The notes under the pieces were generated by a model, which saw nothing but the letters and a program-made list of their open reading frames with translations, was not told the DNA's origin and searched no databases. A program made the translations under genes and the position numbers. This document shows positions 54,951-64,000 of a stretch of DNA of 64,000 bases, piece after piece (position 1 is the stretch's first letter; each line of letters opens with the position of its first letter). The stretch comes from Hsuehochloa calcarea (taxonomy: Eukaryota > Streptophyta > Magnoliopsida > Poales > Poaceae). The stretch lies in assembly GCA_036346395.1 (NCBI GenBank), contig CM070615.1, positions 10,235,534 through 10,299,533 on the forward strand. The letters run 5' to 3'.

Positions 54951-55560
54951 CTACATCCTGTGCGACCTTAGCTGGTCGTACATCGAGGGAGGTGGTCGGA
55001 GCCTCTTGTGCAACCTCTTCTTCTGGGTGGTCGAAACTAACTTAGACCACCTAGCGGTTTTTGATTCACTTGAAGAAGCAGGAAAAGGAGAAACTGAGAA
55101 TGTCTTATCATCATAATAGAAGGGTACCTTGGCCTTAGGCACCTTGTACTTGAGGTCTATGACCACCTTTTGCGTGTCCTTGGTAGTTAAATCTGCCAAA
55201 AAAAATGACCTATGGCGGTGGTCGGCTGGGAAGTTACACTCGAATTCCCGACACCCTTCTTCTTGTCGATCGCCTTCACAAGATGACGCCTCTTTCTCAG
55301 AGGAACTCTATATCCTCAACAGGACCCAAGTCCATCTTGGGGACATCATAAGGATCTGGTGCGCTGACTTGCTACACAAGGTGATAAAACAAGAATCAAC
55401 AAGTAGTCGAAACTATAAATACTACTCCCTAATGATAAAATCAATACAAATATTGGTTACCTTTAGACGTCTTGTCCTCTCCTCTTCGGACACAACCTCT
55501 AGGATATGAGTAGCCCCCTCGATGGTTGTAGGGGCCTTCCCGTATATGAGTTTGACCCGA
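54951..55560 (-). pseudogene. Unassigned coding fragment with a probable intron
   Basis: On the minus strand the right part (55560-55464) encodes REVDARVKLIYGKAPTTIEG and HILEVVSEEERTRRLK. A GT...AG interval follows (donor GTAACC near 55461, acceptor TTGTGTAG near 55377), then VSAPDPYDVPKMDLGPVEDI. After a stop, ORF 55199-54951 encodes MADLTTKDTQKVVIDLKYKV and SKLVSTTQKKRLHKRLRPPP. I do not recognise the family. Acidic and basic low-complexity pieces and the nearby CACTA end make a transposon-encoded protein plausible, but this is inference. Confidence 0.45.
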
Positions 55561-55924
55561 GCGTCAACCTCTCTCGCTAGTAGGTCTACGAGCAGAAGAA
55601 CATGTTTAATAGATGTGCTCGAATTATAAATTGAAAAGAGTATATCGATTATAATATTACATTTCTCGTAGTCCCTGATCGGATCATTAACCCCCCAAGT
55701 ACTCCCACATGGGATGTGTTCGATTCTTTAGGGGGCTAATGCGGCGTAAACACAAGAGTAGAGTTATTATTTTCTCTGGAGAAAGTCTGAACCTATATAA
55801 AATATCCGTGTCTTTTTCTGTGTGGTTTCGTTCTAGAAGAGCTCCAACATTCATTCATAAGATGGATACTAAACCATCGAGAGATGTGAATGAAGCTTTT
55901 TTGCTCATGTGATGTTCTGACTTA
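55561..55924. other. Unassigned stretch between the coding fragment and Copia gag
   Basis: AT-rich, with no gene recognised. It contains the break where the minus-strand Copia gag similarity stops. Confidence 0.4.
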
Positions 55925-56357
55925 AGGGGCATGCCCAGACCACGAATGCGGTTGACAAGAGTTGTCAATCTCATAGCGAAATCATCCATCATCTCCAACC
56001 TCTTCATTCGGAGTATCTCAAACTCAGTCCTTAGAGTTTGGATCTTCGCTGCCTTGACGCAATCTGTGCCAACATACATGCTTTTCAACTTTGCCCACGC
56101 CTCCATCGTCGTTTCTTTTCCGGACAAGAGCAGCAGCATCTCCTCGGGGATCACCTAAAAGATGGCCACCACGGCCATTTGGTCCTTCGTCGTCTCCACG
56201 GTTGTAGCCGGATCTACAGGCTCGATGGCATCCCAAACGCCATGAGTATGCATGTAAACCTTCATCTTCATGGCCCACGCATCGCAGTTGCTTATAGAGA
56301 GCATCAGATACTCGAGTGATACCATGTCGGAGAGATCACTACTCATCGGCATGATCT
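55925..56357 (-). pseudogene. Copia gag N-terminal part (UBN2-type), minus strand
   Basis: It starts at MPMSSDLSDMVSLEYLML (56357), with an upstream in-frame KI. Landmarks: CDAWAMKMKVYMHTHGVWDAIE, a stop near 56156, then PEEMLLLLSGKETTMEAWAK (split here) and RLEMMDDFAMRLTTLVNRIRGLG. It ends when similarity fails near 55925. It is the minus-strand counterpart of the gag at 63090. The rest of the element is absent. Confidence 0.8.
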
Positions 56358-56376
56358 TTGGCACACACACTCCCCT

Positions 56377-56392
56377 CAGCACTGATACCGTG
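56377..56392 (-). other. Primer binding site of the minus-strand Copia
   Basis: The minus strand reads CACGGTATCAGTGCTG, a weak match to TGGTATCAGAGC, placed between the LTR and gag about 20 bases before the gag start, the same spacing as in the Copia at 63059. Confidence 0.65.
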
Positions 56393-56702
56393 GACACATG
56401 CACACACTACCAGATGAGTTCGCGCGGAGCTGGAGATGAAAGGATTCTGAACACGAGTTTGGCGCTAGCAACTTGCACTGATTTTCTGGCGTTCTGTTAT
56501 TCTCTAGCCGAACTGAAATTAAACTGAATACAAAATAACCCTAATTCAAACTCACCGCACACACACCACAACTCGGCCCACTAACAATTTTGGGCTGCTT
56601 CTTCAGCTATAAGCTCAAAACGTGCATAAGGACTACATGCAGTGCCATACAAGACGTTCACACAAATATGTGACTCGTCTGGTAGAAAGATTAACTACAA
56701 CA
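56393..56702 (-). repeat. 5' LTR of the minus-strand Copia
   Basis: On the minus strand it starts TGTTGTAGTTAATCTT (56702) and ends TGTGTCCA (56393), about 310 bp. The start resembles the Copia LTR at 62721 (TGTTATGTTTAATCTT), so the two belong to related families in opposite orientations. Confidence 0.65.
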
Positions 56703-56986
56703 TGCTTATGTAATGTGGAAGATAAAGAATGCAGCAAGGTTAAAGTCAACACTGCCATTGTCCGCCGGCTCGTGCCACCGGTACTGCTGGCAAACACGAA
56801 CAGCCACGGCCAGGGCACGACGCGGCATTCGCTTGCCACGTGGCCACCTCGTCGGCCGACGACGGGTGGATGTAGCATGGGTACGGCACAACGAAGTCTG
56901 GCCGCACCCAGCTGTCGGACTCGTAGGTGAGCACCGTCTTGTTGCCGGACACGGGGGTGGTCCAGGAAGTTGTGGCCGCAGCTCTT
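56703..56986 (-). pseudogene. GT47 (xyloglucan galactosyltransferase-like) gene fragment, second part
   Basis: The minus strand encodes SGNKTVLTYESDSWVRP, DFVVPYPCYIHPSS and ADEVATWQAN, then in the next frame RPWPWLFVFAS. This order and wording resemble the exostosin-fold GT47 family of plant Golgi glycosyltransferases (MUR3/KATAMARI1-like), in the region binding the nucleotide sugar. A frameshift occurs near 56830. It continues from the fragment at 62599-62720 once CRM-3 is removed. The remainder of the gene is absent, replaced by Copia LTRs on both sides. The family call is from memory of motifs and not from a search. Confidence 0.62.
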
Positions 56987-57986
56987 CTGATAAGTATATC
57001 GATACTAAGGATACAACCACTGTTTTAACCTGCTGCACTGCATCCTCTATTTCTTTTACTTCACCAACATCTTCTCCAATTGGACTTTCGGCTAATGCAA
57101 TGCCATATTACCCAATTGGATCGAGCTACGTCTACATGCCATAGTGCTACGTCTACATACTATGGTGCTATCTCTACATGTTATGGTACTATGTGTACAT
57201 ACCATGATGCTACTACATGTGCTAAGCAGGAGTTCAAGCTGGATACATTTTAGTCAGATCAGTTCGGAATCAGCCTGACAGCACCAACATAAAACAGGTG
57301 TAATTTTTGCAAACGAAATCCGATTAAGGTGATCTTAGGCTTGTTGGAAAGCTTATTCCGAGACCTTTCCAACGGATCCAGGTTCACCTCCAAATTCCTT
57401 CTGTACTGATCGCAATCATCAAAAGAAGACGTTATATCACTTATTTGGGCCAACCTGGGCTTTGTAATCATACTGAACTTGGCTCATCTGCCTGCAGCCC
57501 ACCCGGGGGTGTGGTTACTGTTCACATGAACAGTAAATCGGGCCTTTAGTACCACCCCGCTGGTTCATTTAGTTTTGTGGCTCCTTGTTCCCTATTTAAG
57601 GAGTTCGCACCCCCTCTAGTTTTCTTGGATTTTATTTAGTTAAAAGTTAGCCTTGTTGCAACTTCGTGTATTGGCTTGTGTCGACTAGACTAACCATAAT
57701 ACCGCTTTCAAAATCCCAATTTTAACATTTCAATCTTTATTTGTAATTTTAGATTACTTTATCTTGTTCTTGCGTGCTTCTTCGGTGTATGCAGGAATCG
57801 ACCTTCGTGGTCAGGTCAACCGGGTATTCGTGCACGGTTGATAACGACTTGTCAATCAGTTCAGCGATTGCGTGGTTTCGAGCCTGGCGTGTTCGTAGCC
57901 GAGATCGTCAGAGTTGAACGACGCCTACCTGACATATCGTTCTCATCGAAAGATCGAGCCAACAAATCAAACCTTAGGGTTCATCA
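56987..57986 (+). repeat. CRM-3 5' LTR
   Basis: It starts TGATAAGTATATCG (TGATGAGGACATCG in the 3' LTR) and ends GGGTTCATCA before the primer site. Most differences from the 3' LTR are C-to-T or G-to-A changes, as expected from deamination of methylated cytosine. TATTTAAGG near 57593 is a possible TATA element. Confidence 0.88.
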
Positions 57987-57988
57987 GG

Positions 57989-58000
57989 TGGTATCAGAGC
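57989..58000 (+). other. CRM-3 primer binding site
   Basis: TGGTATCAGAGC, perfect, two bases after the LTR end. Confidence 0.9.
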
Positions 58001-59479
58001 TACAGTTCTTCGGTGAGAGTTTCCTGTTTTCTAGTAGTAGATTCATTTTTCATACCTAGAGTCCAGAAAATTGCCAAAAAATTACATCTATCATCCATAC
58101 CGAGCCCCTTGAGCCTTTACAATTTTTTCTTTTCAGTTTTCTTGTTGAATGTTTGGTTGTATTGTCATGTCTAGTTGCTGATCTTTAGCTCTAGTTATTG
58201 TCAAGTTGGTCGTTGTCTAGATTGCTTCTCGTGTTTTTCCTTCGCGTCGCTTGATCGTTGTTTTAGGGTTCATAATTTTTACATCTAAACATAAAATTCG
58301 TGGGTTAGAACTCCTCTAACCTGCCCCAAAAAAAAGAGCACTTTGCTGTTTTTTTGCGACTCGTGGAAAACTCTAGGGCCGAAAAAATAATAGAAGGAGA
58401 AAGAGGCCGCCACACAAAACAAAAGCCGTGGTAGAAAAAAATAATCTTACATCAAAAACCAGTGAAAATTGGTGGAGCCCTTCTACATATAGCCACAAGC
58501 TTGCATAAAAAATTTCAGTAAGATTAGCCTATGGAATCAAAAGATATCGCAATTTAAAGAATGAAACCGAGTCGGTTTCCAGTCCGAGTACGATTCCGTT
58601 TCCGATAGACCTTTAGTAAAACGGGCATAACTTTTGCATATAGTGTCCGATTTGGACGTTTTTGGAGTTGTTGGAAAGTTAACAACGAGGCGCATACGTT
58701 CCACTTAATGCATAAGTCTCCCTCCAGGGAACCCAAAATCGGTCATTTTCGACTCCGAATTCGCGTCACAAGTTTTTGGTTTCGCTTTTTGCCGTTTCTT
58801 TCAGTCTTCCCTTCAGAATTTGGTGTTCGCCTCAACTGCAAAGTTGTAGATCTCATCGAAAAATTTCAAATGAGTATATATAAGACATATAAAACTTTTC
58901 TTTTTCATCTCTCGAGACTAACTATTTTTTTCTGCTTAAACTAAAGGGTTGTTTACGCTGCACGTTATTCTGTTTTTGTGCTCTACATATTGTAAACCAT
59001 CTTGTGCCCTACAAAGAAGTTTGAGTAGTTGGCTAGCGTCTCTCCTAGCACTTGTTGTGAGGTTTTTTATTGCTTACATCAAGTCACATTTATCTTTGCG
59101 TGTGCGTACATACACATCTCTTAGTGGGGCTTTGATTAGCTAAACTTTGATTAAACTAGGATCAGCACTTGTGATTAGTACTTTGAACTGCTTTTCAACC
59201 TTGCATGCTGAATTGAATAATTGCTATTCCTTTGCTACATACTAGCCTTCCGAGCTCCACTTCCTACTAACTCAGCAGGTGCCGTTTCTCGCAATCGTTG
59301 GGCTGATCACAAGTGAGAGTATCACGAACCAGCCACCGGTTGTACCACTTCCTTGCTGCATTGGTAAGAACTGGTAAGAACTGGGTATAAGCTTGAGTGT
59401 GAGCGACTCGTGAAACTCCAGAACATAGTAGTTCATAGGGACATATACACTGTGATTGGTTCTTTGTTTTCTACTAACA
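58001..59479 (+). other. CRM-3 leader
   Basis: About 1.5 kb between the primer site and gag without a recognisable gene. T-rich and A-rich tracts alternate. The length is similar in CRM-1 and CRM-2. Confidence 0.6.
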
Positions 59480-60733
59480 ATGACAGGGTCACATGGATCT
59501 ACACATGGTGTAGACAATAACGACCACTCTTTGGGGCATACTGGTGAGGGATCTTTCACACCTCGCACGAGAGAGCTCGTGCGGCACATTGAGCACTCGC
59601 TCGGTGAGAGTGTTCGCGATGCCTTGGATAAGATCAATGACAATCTCGTGGCGCTCCACACACGCGCTGCGCTCCTCGAAGGCCACCACTTGCGACAAAG
59701 AAGACCCATGATCGAGCCAAGAGTGGAGGACCCTCCCGCCGCCAAGCACCACCTCCTCGCCGCCAGACACCACCTCCTGCGTGCGCACACCACCTGCGGT
59801 CCGCTCTTGGGCAGATGAGGTGGAAGAAGAAGATGTGAACAATTACACTGCTGATACGGAAACAGATGGAGCCAATATGCACAATGATCGTAACCATCGT
59901 CGGCTTCGTCATAATCGTCAAGGTATGGGATAAAATCAATGCGAGGTACGTGACCATAATAATGCAGTTGGTAAAATTAAATTCACTATGCCTTCTTTTG
60001 CTGAAAAATATGATCTTGATGCTCATCTCACATGGGAGCTTACCGTAGAACAAAAATTTGCTTGTCATGAATTCCCTGAAGATAAGAAAGTTAGAGCTGC
60101 TACTAGTGAGTTTTCTGATTTTGCATCTATTTAGTGGAGTGAATATGGTCGTACTCATTAGGACATACCTAGAACATGGAATGCTTTGAAAAGAGCAACG
60201 AGACATAGATTTGCACCTTCATATTATTATCGTGATTTGCTGAATAAATTACAACGTTTAAGACAAGGTAATAGTTCTGTAGAGGATTATTATCAAGAAT
60301 TGCAAACTGGTTTATTGTGTTGTGGTTTAGATGAAACTGAAGATGCTAAGATGGCTAGATTTTTAGGAGGTTTAAACCGAGAAATTCAGGACATACTTGA
60401 TTATAAAGAATACAATTCTATCACTCGTTTGTTCCATCTTGCTTGCAAAGTCGAAAGAGAAGTGCAGGTCGACAGTCTCGCCCTAGGGGCAATTTTGGAG
60501 GATCTTTTGCAGGTCGGCCAAGTCAGCAACAACACGTGGCACCCTCCTCAAGCCGTGTGCCCCCTTCTGCCCCTTCCACTCCTGTGCATATCCCTAATGC
60601 AAGCAAATCAACAGAGGTACAAGTCCCTACAAAAAGTGCTCCGTCCGTTGCTTCGACAGGGCGATCTAGAGATGTACAATGTCACCGTTGCAAAGGATTT
60701 GGGCACTTGATGCGTGATTGCCCAAGTCAGTGA
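59480..60733 (+). pseudogene. CRM-3 gag
   Basis: It starts MTGSHGSTHGVDNND at 59480, the first ATG of a frame running to 59818. Capsid sequence follows: IKFTMPSFAEKYDLD-like near 59985-60020, EFPEDKKVRAATSEFSDF near 60070, then ORF 60186-60710 with RHRFAPSYYYRDLLNKLQRL, DYYQELQTGLLCCGL and MARFLGGLNREIQDILDY. A frameshift near 60465 leads to the CCHC knuckle VQCHRCKGFGHLMRDCPSQ (60680-60733 frame). There is a stop (TAG) near 60134 and frame changes at about 59815 and 60465. It is the best-preserved CRM gag in the window. Confidence 0.87.
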
Positions 60734-61614
60734 GCTTTACTTATTAAGGACAATGGTGAGTACACTTCAACTAGCGATATTGAGGAAGAACAAGTTTTGG
60801 TTGCAACTAACAATGTAGGTGATGAAACTGAGGAATAACATATAAGCCATGAGGCCTCTGACATGTACCAAAGCTTAGTTGTCCAGCGTGTGCTAAGTGC
60901 CCAAATGGAGCTTGCTGAACAAAATCAACGTCATATTTTGTTTCAATCCAAGTTCGTCATCAAGGAACGTTCATGTAGAGTCATCATTGATGGCGGAAGT
61001 TGCAACAACCTTGCTAGCATAGACATGGTCAGAAGCTTGGCTTGACCACAACACCACACTCTCATCCTTACTACATTCAATGGCTGAATTCTTGTGGTAA
61101 GTTGAAGGTGACTAAACTTGTGCGCGTATATTTTTCTATTGGATCATATCATGATTATGTTGATTGTGATGTCGTACCTATGCAAGTATGCTCATTATTA
61201 TTAGGTAGACCTTGGCAATATGATAGATATACTAAACATCATGGTAGATCTAATCATTATACTTTCACATATAAAGCAAGAAAAATTACTTTACTTCCAA
61301 TGTCTCCTGCTGCCATATTACAGGATGAATTAGAAAGATATGAGAGAACAAGTACGGAGAACACAAAAGATGATCATAAGATTATAGCTCCAAGTGAAAT
61401 TAAATTGAAAGCTCCTGTTATGTTAGCTACAAAATCTAATTGCATTGATATGGAAAAATATGAATCTGAATGTCATACTATGATTTGCAAAGAATCTCAG
61501 TGTCCATTAGAAGAAGTGCATGTTTCTTTGCCTCCTGTTGCTACTAATCTTTTGCAGGAGAGTGATGACTTGGGAAAAACGAATGAGTCGAGGACGACTC
61601 AAATTCAAGGAAGG
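60734..61614 (+). pseudogene. CRM-3 protease and linker, joined to the end of pol
   Basis: ORF 60863-61045 carries SAQMELAEQNQRHIL and the active site VIIDGGSCNNLASIDM (Asp in DGG). After a frameshift, ORF 61042-61914 carries HPYYIQWLNSCGKLK, VDCDVVPMQVCSLLLGRPW, HHGRSNHYTF and the linker to ATNLLQE. The normal continuation (FRDVFPDEIP in CRM-2) is replaced directly by a Ser/Arg/Thr/Gln segment that leads into the LTR, so RT through integrase have been lost in one precise deletion. The frame stays open across the join and 3' LTR start, up to 61914. Confidence 0.88.
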
Positions 61615-61619
61615 GAGGA
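61604..61619 (+). other. CRM-3 polypurine tract
   Basis: TTCAAGGAAGGGAGGA directly before the 3' LTR start TGATGAGGACATC at 61620. Confidence 0.8.
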
Positions 61620-62598
61620 TGATGAGGACATCGACCCTAAGGATACAACCACTGCTTCAACCTGCTGCACTGCATCCTCTACTTCCTTTACTTCACCAAC
61701 ATCTTCTCCAATTGGACTTTCGGCTAATGCAATGCCATATTACCCAATTGGATCGAGCTACGTCTACATACCATGGTGCTACATCTACATACCATGGTAC
61801 TATGTGTACATACCATGGTGGTACTACATGTGCCAAGCAGGAGTTCAAGCTGGATACATTTTGGTCAGATCAGTTCGGAATCAGCCTGACACCAACAACA
61901 TAAAACAGGCGTAACTTTTGGAAACGAAATCCGATTCAGGTGATCTTGGGCTTGTTGGAAAGATTATTCTGAGACCTTTCCAACGGATCCAGCCTCACCT
62001 CCAAATTCCTTTGGGATTGATCACAATCATCAAAAGAATATATTATATCACTTGTTTAGGCCAACCTGGGCTTTGTAATCATATTGAACTTGGCCCATCT
62101 GCCTGCGGCTCACCCTGGGGTGTGGTTACTGTTTACATGAATAGTAACCAGCGGCCTTTAGTACCACCCCGCTGGTTCATTTAGTTTTGTGGCTCCTTAT
62201 TTTCTATTTAAGGAGTTCGCACCCCCTCTAGTTTTCTTGGATTTTGTTTAGTTAAAAGTTAGCCTTGCTACAACTTCGTGTATTAGCTTGTGTCGACTAG
62301 ACCAACCATAATACCGCTTTTGAAATCCCAATTTCAATATTTCAATCTTTATTTGCAATTTTAGATTGCTTTATCTTGTTCTTGCGTGCTTCTTCGGTGT
62401 ATACAGGAATCGACCTTCGTGGTCAGGTCAACGGAGTATTCGTGCACGGTTGATAATGACTTATCAATCAGTTCAGCGATTGCATGGTTTCGAGCCTTAC
62501 GTGTTCGTAGCCGAGATCGTCAGAGTTGAGCGACGCCTACCGGACTTATCGTTCTCATCGAAAGATCGGGCCAACAAATCAAACCTTAGGGTTCATCA
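61620..62598 (+). repeat. CRM-3 3' LTR
   Basis: 979 bp, from TGATGAGGACATCG to GGGTTCATCA. The first about 295 bp are an open coding tail (DEDIDPKDTTTAST, YYPIGSSYVYIPW...). It includes a repeated TACATACCATGGTGCTAC-type unit at about 61760-61825. Confidence 0.88.
61760..61828 (+). repeat. Short tandem repeat of TACATACCATGGT units in the CRM-3 LTR
   Basis: Three to four copies of a roughly 24-bp unit containing the palindrome ACCATGGT, each encoding Y-x-Y-I-P-W. The same region in the 5' LTR (57125-57215) has decayed by transitions (CCATAG, CTATGG). Confidence 0.8.
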
Positions 62599-62720
62599 CC
62601 TTCTCCATTGCGCCGCCGCCCTCTGCCCACCGGAACATCCACCTGGTCTTGGCGGCGACCATGATGTGGTATCGGTCACTGAGTGCCGCGCACTTCGGCC
62701 GCCAGGACAGCCACCGAAGG
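62599..62720 (-). pseudogene. GT47 gene fragment, first part
   Basis: The minus strand encodes LSDRYHIMVAAKTRWMFRWA then EGGGAMEK up to the CRM-3 insertion. It resembles the GT47 segment before the NKTVLTYES block at 56703-56986 and joins it in the right order when CRM-3 is removed. It is cut off on the right by a Copia LTR at 62721. Host gene role, if the family call is right: adding galactose to xyloglucan side chains in the Golgi. Confidence 0.58.
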
Positions 62721-63056
62721 TGTTATGTTTAATCTTGTTACAAAACAGTGTTCATGTATTGTCATTTGAGTATGTATGTTTTTCATGTTATGTTTGTGCA
62801 CACTTGCTTAGTCAAGCGTTGTGGCTTGAGTTTAGGATCATGGTGTGAGTTTATGATCTGGCCGTGGAGTCCTGAGTTGTGGTGATGTAAGCCTTCCTTT
62901 ATGCATATCCTCTTCAGTATTATCAATAATAGAAAATCAGAAAATGTGCTTTGGCGTTGCGCCACAGAACTGTAGTGTTCATCGTCTTCTTTGTGAGAGT
63001 GCGTTTCCATATAGTTTGTGTGTGTGTGTGTGTCATCTCTGGTTCCAATCCTAACA
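62721..63056 (+). repeat. 5' LTR of the right-edge Copia
   Basis: It starts TGTTATG and ends CCTAACA. It contains a GT microsatellite (about 63017-63033). It is similar in start and size to the minus-strand Copia LTR at 56393-56702. Confidence 0.82.
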
Positions 63057-63058
63057 TT

Positions 63059-63070
63059 TGGTATCAAAGC
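63059..63070 (+). other. Primer binding site of the right-edge Copia
   Basis: TGGTATCAAAGC, two bases after the LTR end, the same variant as in the SIRE-like Copia. Confidence 0.88.
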
Positions 63071-63089
63071 CCGAGTTCTTCGTCTTTGC

Positions 63090-64000
63090 ATGCCCAAGAT
63101 CATGCCACAGTCGCTGGGTAGCGGATTCACCAGTGATGGCAAGGTCTCATCAAAGGCACCGGCGAGAGAAGGCACCGTGAGCCTTCAGTACCCAATGCTC
63201 TCCAAGAGCAACTATGAGGCATGGGCGGTGAAGATGAAGATATTCATGCATGTCCAGGGTGTGTGGGACACGATAGAGGAGAGTAAAGACAAGATGATGC
63301 TCGTAGCGATTTTCCAAGCTGTGCCAGAAGATTTGCTGCTGCTCCTGGCGGAGAAGGAGACCGCCAAGAATGCTTGGAACACTAAAGACATTTCATGTAG
63401 GAGCTGATCGTCTCAAAACTGAGTTCAAGAACTTGCGCATGAGAGACACCGATTCGGTTGACGATTTTTCCATGAATATGACAACGCTCGTCAACCAAAT
63501 TTGAAGCTTAGGAGAAACGATGGAGGAAAGCTATGTTGCGAAGAAATTCGTCCTAGTAGTCCCTGAGAAGTTCTTGCCAATTGTCTCTACAATTGAGCAA
63601 TTCGGTGATCTCAATGCGATGTCATTGGTAGAAACCTTTAGTCGCCTGAAGGCTTTCCAGGAACAAGGTCGTGTGTACAAAGGAAATGATGACGAGCGCC
63701 TCCTGTTAACTCACGCAGAGTGGGAGGCCAATGTAGCAAAGAAAGAAGGCGAGAGTCTAGTAGCGGCATGAAGACAAAGGATGCTTGCTGGCAGGGCTAT
63801 GGCCGAGGCCGCGGTCGCGGCCATGATAAACGCTCACGTGGCGAAGGTGAGCGCGTCACTGTGTCCACCAAACACCATAAGTTTGACAAGATGAAAATAT
63901 GTTCCTACAATTGCAAAACTCTCGGCCATTTCACTTATGAATGCTGGTCAAATAAGAAGGAAGAGAAGGTATATGTCACTGAAAAGGATGACATGAGCGT
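63090..64000 (+). pseudogene. Copia gag (UBN2-type), right-edge element
   Basis: It starts MPKIMPQSLGSGFTSDG at 63090. Landmarks: LSKSNYEAWAVKMKIFMHVQ, GVWDTIEESKDKMML, FQAVPEDLLLLLAEKETAKN. Near 63385 a frameshift precedes LKTEFKNLRMRDTDSVDDF. A TGA stop falls at about 63503, then ORF 63520-63771 has MEESYVAKKFVLVVPEKFLP and TIEQFGDLNAMSLVETFSRL. A further shift leads to the zinc knuckle near 63897-63950 (Cys...CKTLGHFTYECW), whose first Cys pair is spaced by three residues in place of two. Pol lies outside the window. Confidence 0.85.

Larger units (their letters stand above)
56987..62598 (+). mobile_element. CRM-like gypsy element lacking RT, RNase H and integrase (CRM-3)
   Basis: LTRs at 56987-57986 and 61620-62598, primer site at 57989-58000, leader, gag (59480-60733), protease (60860-61560), then an abrupt join to the end of pol and the 3' LTR. 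Flanking bases are TCTTC and CCTTC, a target duplication with one mismatch. The total is 5.6 kb, short for a CRM element because the polymerase part is missing. It sits in a GT47 gene fragment. Confidence 0.87.
62721..64000 (+). mobile_element. Ty1/Copia retrotransposon, 5' end, continues beyond window
   Basis: LTR 62721-63056 (TGTTATGTTTAATC ... CCTAACA, 336 bp), primer site 63059-63070, gag from 63090. It is inserted in the GT47 fragment. The 3' part is outside the window, so target duplication cannot be tested (left flank GAAGG). Confidence 0.85.

Noticed and set aside
1..64000. tRNA or rRNA genes
   Set aside because: Only 12-18 base tRNA-like primer binding sites were found; no complete tRNA fold or rRNA sequence was recognised.

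Overview
This is repeat-dominated nuclear DNA from a plant, very probably a grass (Poaceae). No intact host gene is visible. Almost every coding stretch belongs to an LTR retrotransposon, and most insertions sit inside other insertions. The evidence is the element families present: CRM-like and Tekay-like chromoviruses, a SIRE/Maximus-like Copia, and a CACTA end with ACAGACGG subterminal repeats. Plant initiator-Met-tRNA primer binding sites (TGGTATCAGAGC type) and 5-bp target duplications support this. The species cannot be fixed from the sequence alone.

Layout. (1) 1-28399, minus strand: a CRM-like Ty3/gypsy element, 'CRM-1', truncated by the left window edge. It is split by a solo LTR at 1211-5383 (which contains another solo LTR at 3288-5170), by a solo LTR at 6819-8630, and by a complete Copia element inside its LTR. 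(2) 11978-28220, plus strand: the SIRE-like Copia, with two 2012-bp LTRs and the target duplication CAATT. It carries a 5' fragment of a second CRM-like element, 'CRM-2' (20103-25062). (3) 28400-35307: a Copia 3' end, old LTR remnants, a degenerate palindromic minisatellite and a gypsy integrase fragment. (4) 35308-38449: a plus-strand LTR-like block, cut by the next element. (5) 38450-51510: a Tekay-type chromovirus arranged LTR-gag-pol-LTR-gag, i.e. a tandem pair sharing one LTR; the middle LTR holds a solo LTR at 46552-48385. (6) 51511-56702: a gypsy LTR end, a CACTA terminus beside a solo LTR (52382-54393), an unassigned coding fragment, and a minus-strand Copia 5' end. (7) 56703-62720: pieces of a GT47 (xyloglucan galactosyltransferase-like) gene interrupted by 'CRM-3', an element with gag and protease but no RT, RNase H or integrase. 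(8) 62721-64000: the 5' end of another Copia element that runs off the window.

The SIRE-like LTR family is the main actor. It is present as four solo LTRs and one full element, each with a perfect 5-bp target duplication and each inside another repeat. All copies carry three clusters of the near-palindrome CGGTC-N-GACCG at matching positions. Three CRM-like elements within 64 kb would fit a centromeric or pericentromeric origin; this is an inference.

Caution: near-identical repeat copies differ mostly in GC-rich blocks and at CAG/CTG motifs, and many frameshifts in otherwise conserved proteins fall there. Some broken genes may therefore reflect assembly consensus errors rather than real decay.
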